Assembly (NCBI GenBank): GCA_902806565.1
Contig: CADCXA010000025.1
Span: 3,100,001-3,164,000, forward strand
Source of the DNA: Hypoxylon rubiginosum
Taxonomy: Eukaryota; Ascomycota; Sordariomycetes; Xylariales; Hypoxylaceae
Length of the DNA: 64,000 bases
Direction of reading: 5' to 3'
The notes beneath the pieces were generated by a model, which worked only from the letters and a program-made list of their open reading frames with translations, was not told where the DNA came from and made no database searches. Position numbers and translations under genes: made by a program. Of this stretch, positions 61,979 to 64,000 are shown in pieces (the first letter of the stretch is position 1; each line of letters begins with the position of its first letter).

Positions 61979-64000
61979 CTACGGCTGGCGCGGCGGCTGC
62001 TGCTGCTGCGGCTGCGTCTGCGTTGGAGGCATCGAGGCAATAGTGTTCAAGTTTTGAAGTCTGTGGTGGAGATGGAAGTGAGAGACGCCCTCAGAATCGC
62101 TGTCGTGAGACTTCCGCTGGTGCTCATGACTGTTCCGCCTACTAGGGTTTCGGCTAGCCTGTCGACTCTGGCGTCGGCTCGCAGCCTGCTGAGCAGAGTA
62201 GTACGAGTTGTGCCGCGATGCCGACATGCGGTCACCAGGACGTTTCTGCATGACTTCCAATGTGGGCGTTCTCGGAGTCGGAGCGGTCGGCGGTCGCGAT
62301 TGCGTGGGCGCTGTCGATGGTCGGGTATCGCCACCCACCGTCGAGGGAGCGTGAGAACGAACGTGGCTGAGTTGGTGACCGCCAAACTCGGCGGCACCTT
62401 GAGCAAGGCTCTGGGCAAAGGGAGACCGCTTGCGCAGTGCGGGACCCTTCCAGTAGATGACATATACGGCAATAACTAAGACAAAAGCGATGCAAAATAG
62501 AATAGTCGACGCATATGGCAGGTTCATGCCCTTGTCGGCGCCGATGTTGGAGTAGAAGGGCGTCGCCGGGAGAGTGAGGACACCTGCTAGGAAGTCACGA
62601 GCCCATCCGTTACCGCCCGTCGCCGATGCCGAGTACGGGCCGTAGGCACAGATCATGTAATCAATCGTAGCCATGTAAATGGCGTAGTTGGCGATACCGA
62701 TAATGCAGGTGCCGAACATGGAACCGATCCAGTGCAAGGGCGGGCCGGTGGACGTCCACGCGAATATGATGAGGCCCATCGGTAGGCAAGGCGCTAGCCA
62801 TAGCAGCAGGGACATACGAGACTCGTACTGGGCGTGTTCGTCTTCCGGGTGCTTCTCGCGGAGGTGCTGGTTCCGCTTGAAGGCCGGCAAGAAGAAAATC
62901 CAGCCGAGGAGGTATCCAACACCGAAAGGAACGAACGCGAGACCGATCTGGTAAGGTTCGAAGTTCCACTGCCTGTAGACAAGCGCGAGCGACTGAATCT
63001 GCATGAAGATGAGCGCATCGGAGAAACCCGAGAGCAGCGACAACACGAGCACGATGGGTTCGGTGAGAAACATGCGGAAGGGACGCAACCAGGTGTAGAT
63101 GAGCTCCTTGAAGGTGAAACGCTTCCAGAAAGATTCGAGCTCGTCCGGTCCGTACACGTTAGGGTCTTCGCCCGACTTTCTCCGCTTCTTGGCGATGTGG
63201 TTGAGCATGATGGTCGTGCGCGTCTCGGGGACGGTGAACAAGTGTAACAGCTGCACGAAGCCGCCGAAGATCAATTGGATCCACATGCACCATCTCCACG
63301 ATTCCGAGGGAGGCAGGAATGATTCGACGAAGCCGCCTACGATGGGGCCGAGAATTGAGCCGCCAACAGACGAGAAGACGCTGCAGACATCGAGAAATTA
63401 GTTCAAACACCCCCTACCAGCAGAAGAGAGGCACGGATTAACTCACATATACGCTACGGCATACTGCTGCCTGTCGCTCTCGAACATGTCGGCAATCATA
63501 CCAAGCGTCACACTACCTCCAGCAGTAGAGAGACCACCGAGGGCTCTGCCAGCCAACAGACAGCCGAAATTAGGAGCCAATGCGACCGGCAGGACGAACA
63601 AATTGATCAGCGTCATGGATGCCTGCAGAATCGGCTTGCGACCGATCTCTTCGGACCACGGAGCCCACAGCTCGCAGCCGAAAGCGTAGGTTATGAGGAA
63701 GATGGCAGCACCGATACGAGCAGCTTGCGCGCTCACGCCGAAATGCTCCTGGATTCCCTCTAGACCGTTAGAGTAGAGCGACGTGTTGAAATTCATAGAG
63801 ATCTGGACGAGGAAGATGACGGTGAGAATCCACCACTTCTTCCACGCGGGAAAGGCGAAACCGAGTTCGCCTTCGCAGTCCTCTTCCTTGAGCTCCCTCT
63901 TGCCCGTCGAGGCCTTGACCTTTTCCTTCTCGGCCGATCTGGCGGCGAGCGTCGGGTCGACCGTCGTTCCTACGGCCGTGTGACCGCCATTGACGTGACC
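61979..64000 (-). CDS. MFS transporter of the DHA1 type (multidrug/polyamine-like), 5' end outside the window
   Basis: Model: the exon from beyond 64000 to 63447, then 63380-61979, giving 651 residues of an incomplete protein. The intron (66 nt, donor GTGAGT) joins AVAYI to VFSSVGGSILGPIVGGFVE. The conserved loop between helices 2 and 3 reads WSEEIGRKPI, followed by LAGRALGGLSTAGGSVTLGM and the motif C-like GPIVGGF in helix 5, all typical of drug:proton antiporters of the DHA1 family. The N-terminal cytosolic part is highly charged (KEKVKASTGKRELKEED). The cytosolic tail of about 145 residues after the last helix is unusual, being rich in Ser, Arg, His, Pro and Gln and ending in a QPQQQQPPRQP run. 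The start codon lies beyond the right edge. The substrate is unknown. Confidence 0.92.

Noticed and set aside
1..64000. tRNA genes, CRISPR arrays and intact transposons
   Set aside because: I looked for B-box words (GGTTCGANNCC), regular spaced direct repeats and transposase or reverse-transcriptase frames and found none. A tRNA scan by program could still detect a missed gene.

Overview
The window is nuclear DNA of a filamentous ascomycete (Pezizomycotina, most likely a Sordariomycete). The evidence is short spliceosomal introns of about 55-160 nt with GTRNGT donors and CTAAC-type branch points, the protein families present (PTH11/rhodopsin-type 7TM protein, BIM1/X325 copper protein, HeLo-type protein, fungal DHA1 and Dal5-like transporters, a Ser/Ala-rich fungal family often misnamed 'hoxa13'), and long gene-free spacers. 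No rRNA, tRNA, CRISPR or intact transposon was recognised by eye. Splice models were built by hand from reading frame, splice consensus and family conservation.

Layout. 1-7580 is gene-poor and ends in a long leader. 7581-10102 (+) encodes a glycogen-targeting PP1 regulatory subunit (RVxF plus CBM21). 11562-13006 (-) is a secreted phosphoesterase-type acid phosphatase. 14389-15315 (+) is a VIT1/CCC1-like vacuolar iron transporter. 15519-16264 (-) is a small single-pass membrane protein with a Gly/Pro-rich tail. 20044-24053 (+) is the most striking gene: a predicted 1222-residue protein with a HeLo-like N-terminus, a degenerate kinase-like middle and a trypsin-like C-terminal domain whose His, Asp and Ser are all present. 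24630-25360 (-), a GPI-anchored BIM1/X325 copper protein, stands head-to-head with 27975-29949 (+), a ferric/cupric reductase with a Met-rich N-terminus. A 5-kb gene-free stretch follows. 35013-37102 (+) is a cytochrome P450 with an unusual acidic tail. 38413-39132 (-) is a GC-rich single-exon deaminase-fold protein with HAE and PCxxC motifs. 42261-43645 (-) is a rhodopsin-domain 7TM protein. 46560-48278 (+) is a Dal5-like anion:cation symporter. 49116-52739 (-) is the large membrane-anchored Ala/Ser repeat protein. 55452-60959 (+) is the Doa10/Ssm4 RING-CH ubiquitin ligase of the ER. 61979-64000 (-) is a DHA1-type MFS transporter cut by the window edge.

How the genes fit together. There is no biosynthetic cluster. 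A loose metal theme is visible: a vacuolar iron transporter, a copper-binding surface protein and a metalloreductase, the last two sharing a divergent intergenic region. The candidate for an undescribed system is the HeLo/pseudokinase/protease gene. Its first two modules recall the architecture of MLKL (four-helix bundle plus pseudokinase), and the third could supply proteolytic activation in cis. The deaminase-fold gene is a second candidate, because its motif pattern resembles nucleic-acid deaminases related to bacterial toxin families. The spacers carry an over-represented palindrome, TACCTAGGTA, in at least seven exact copies.
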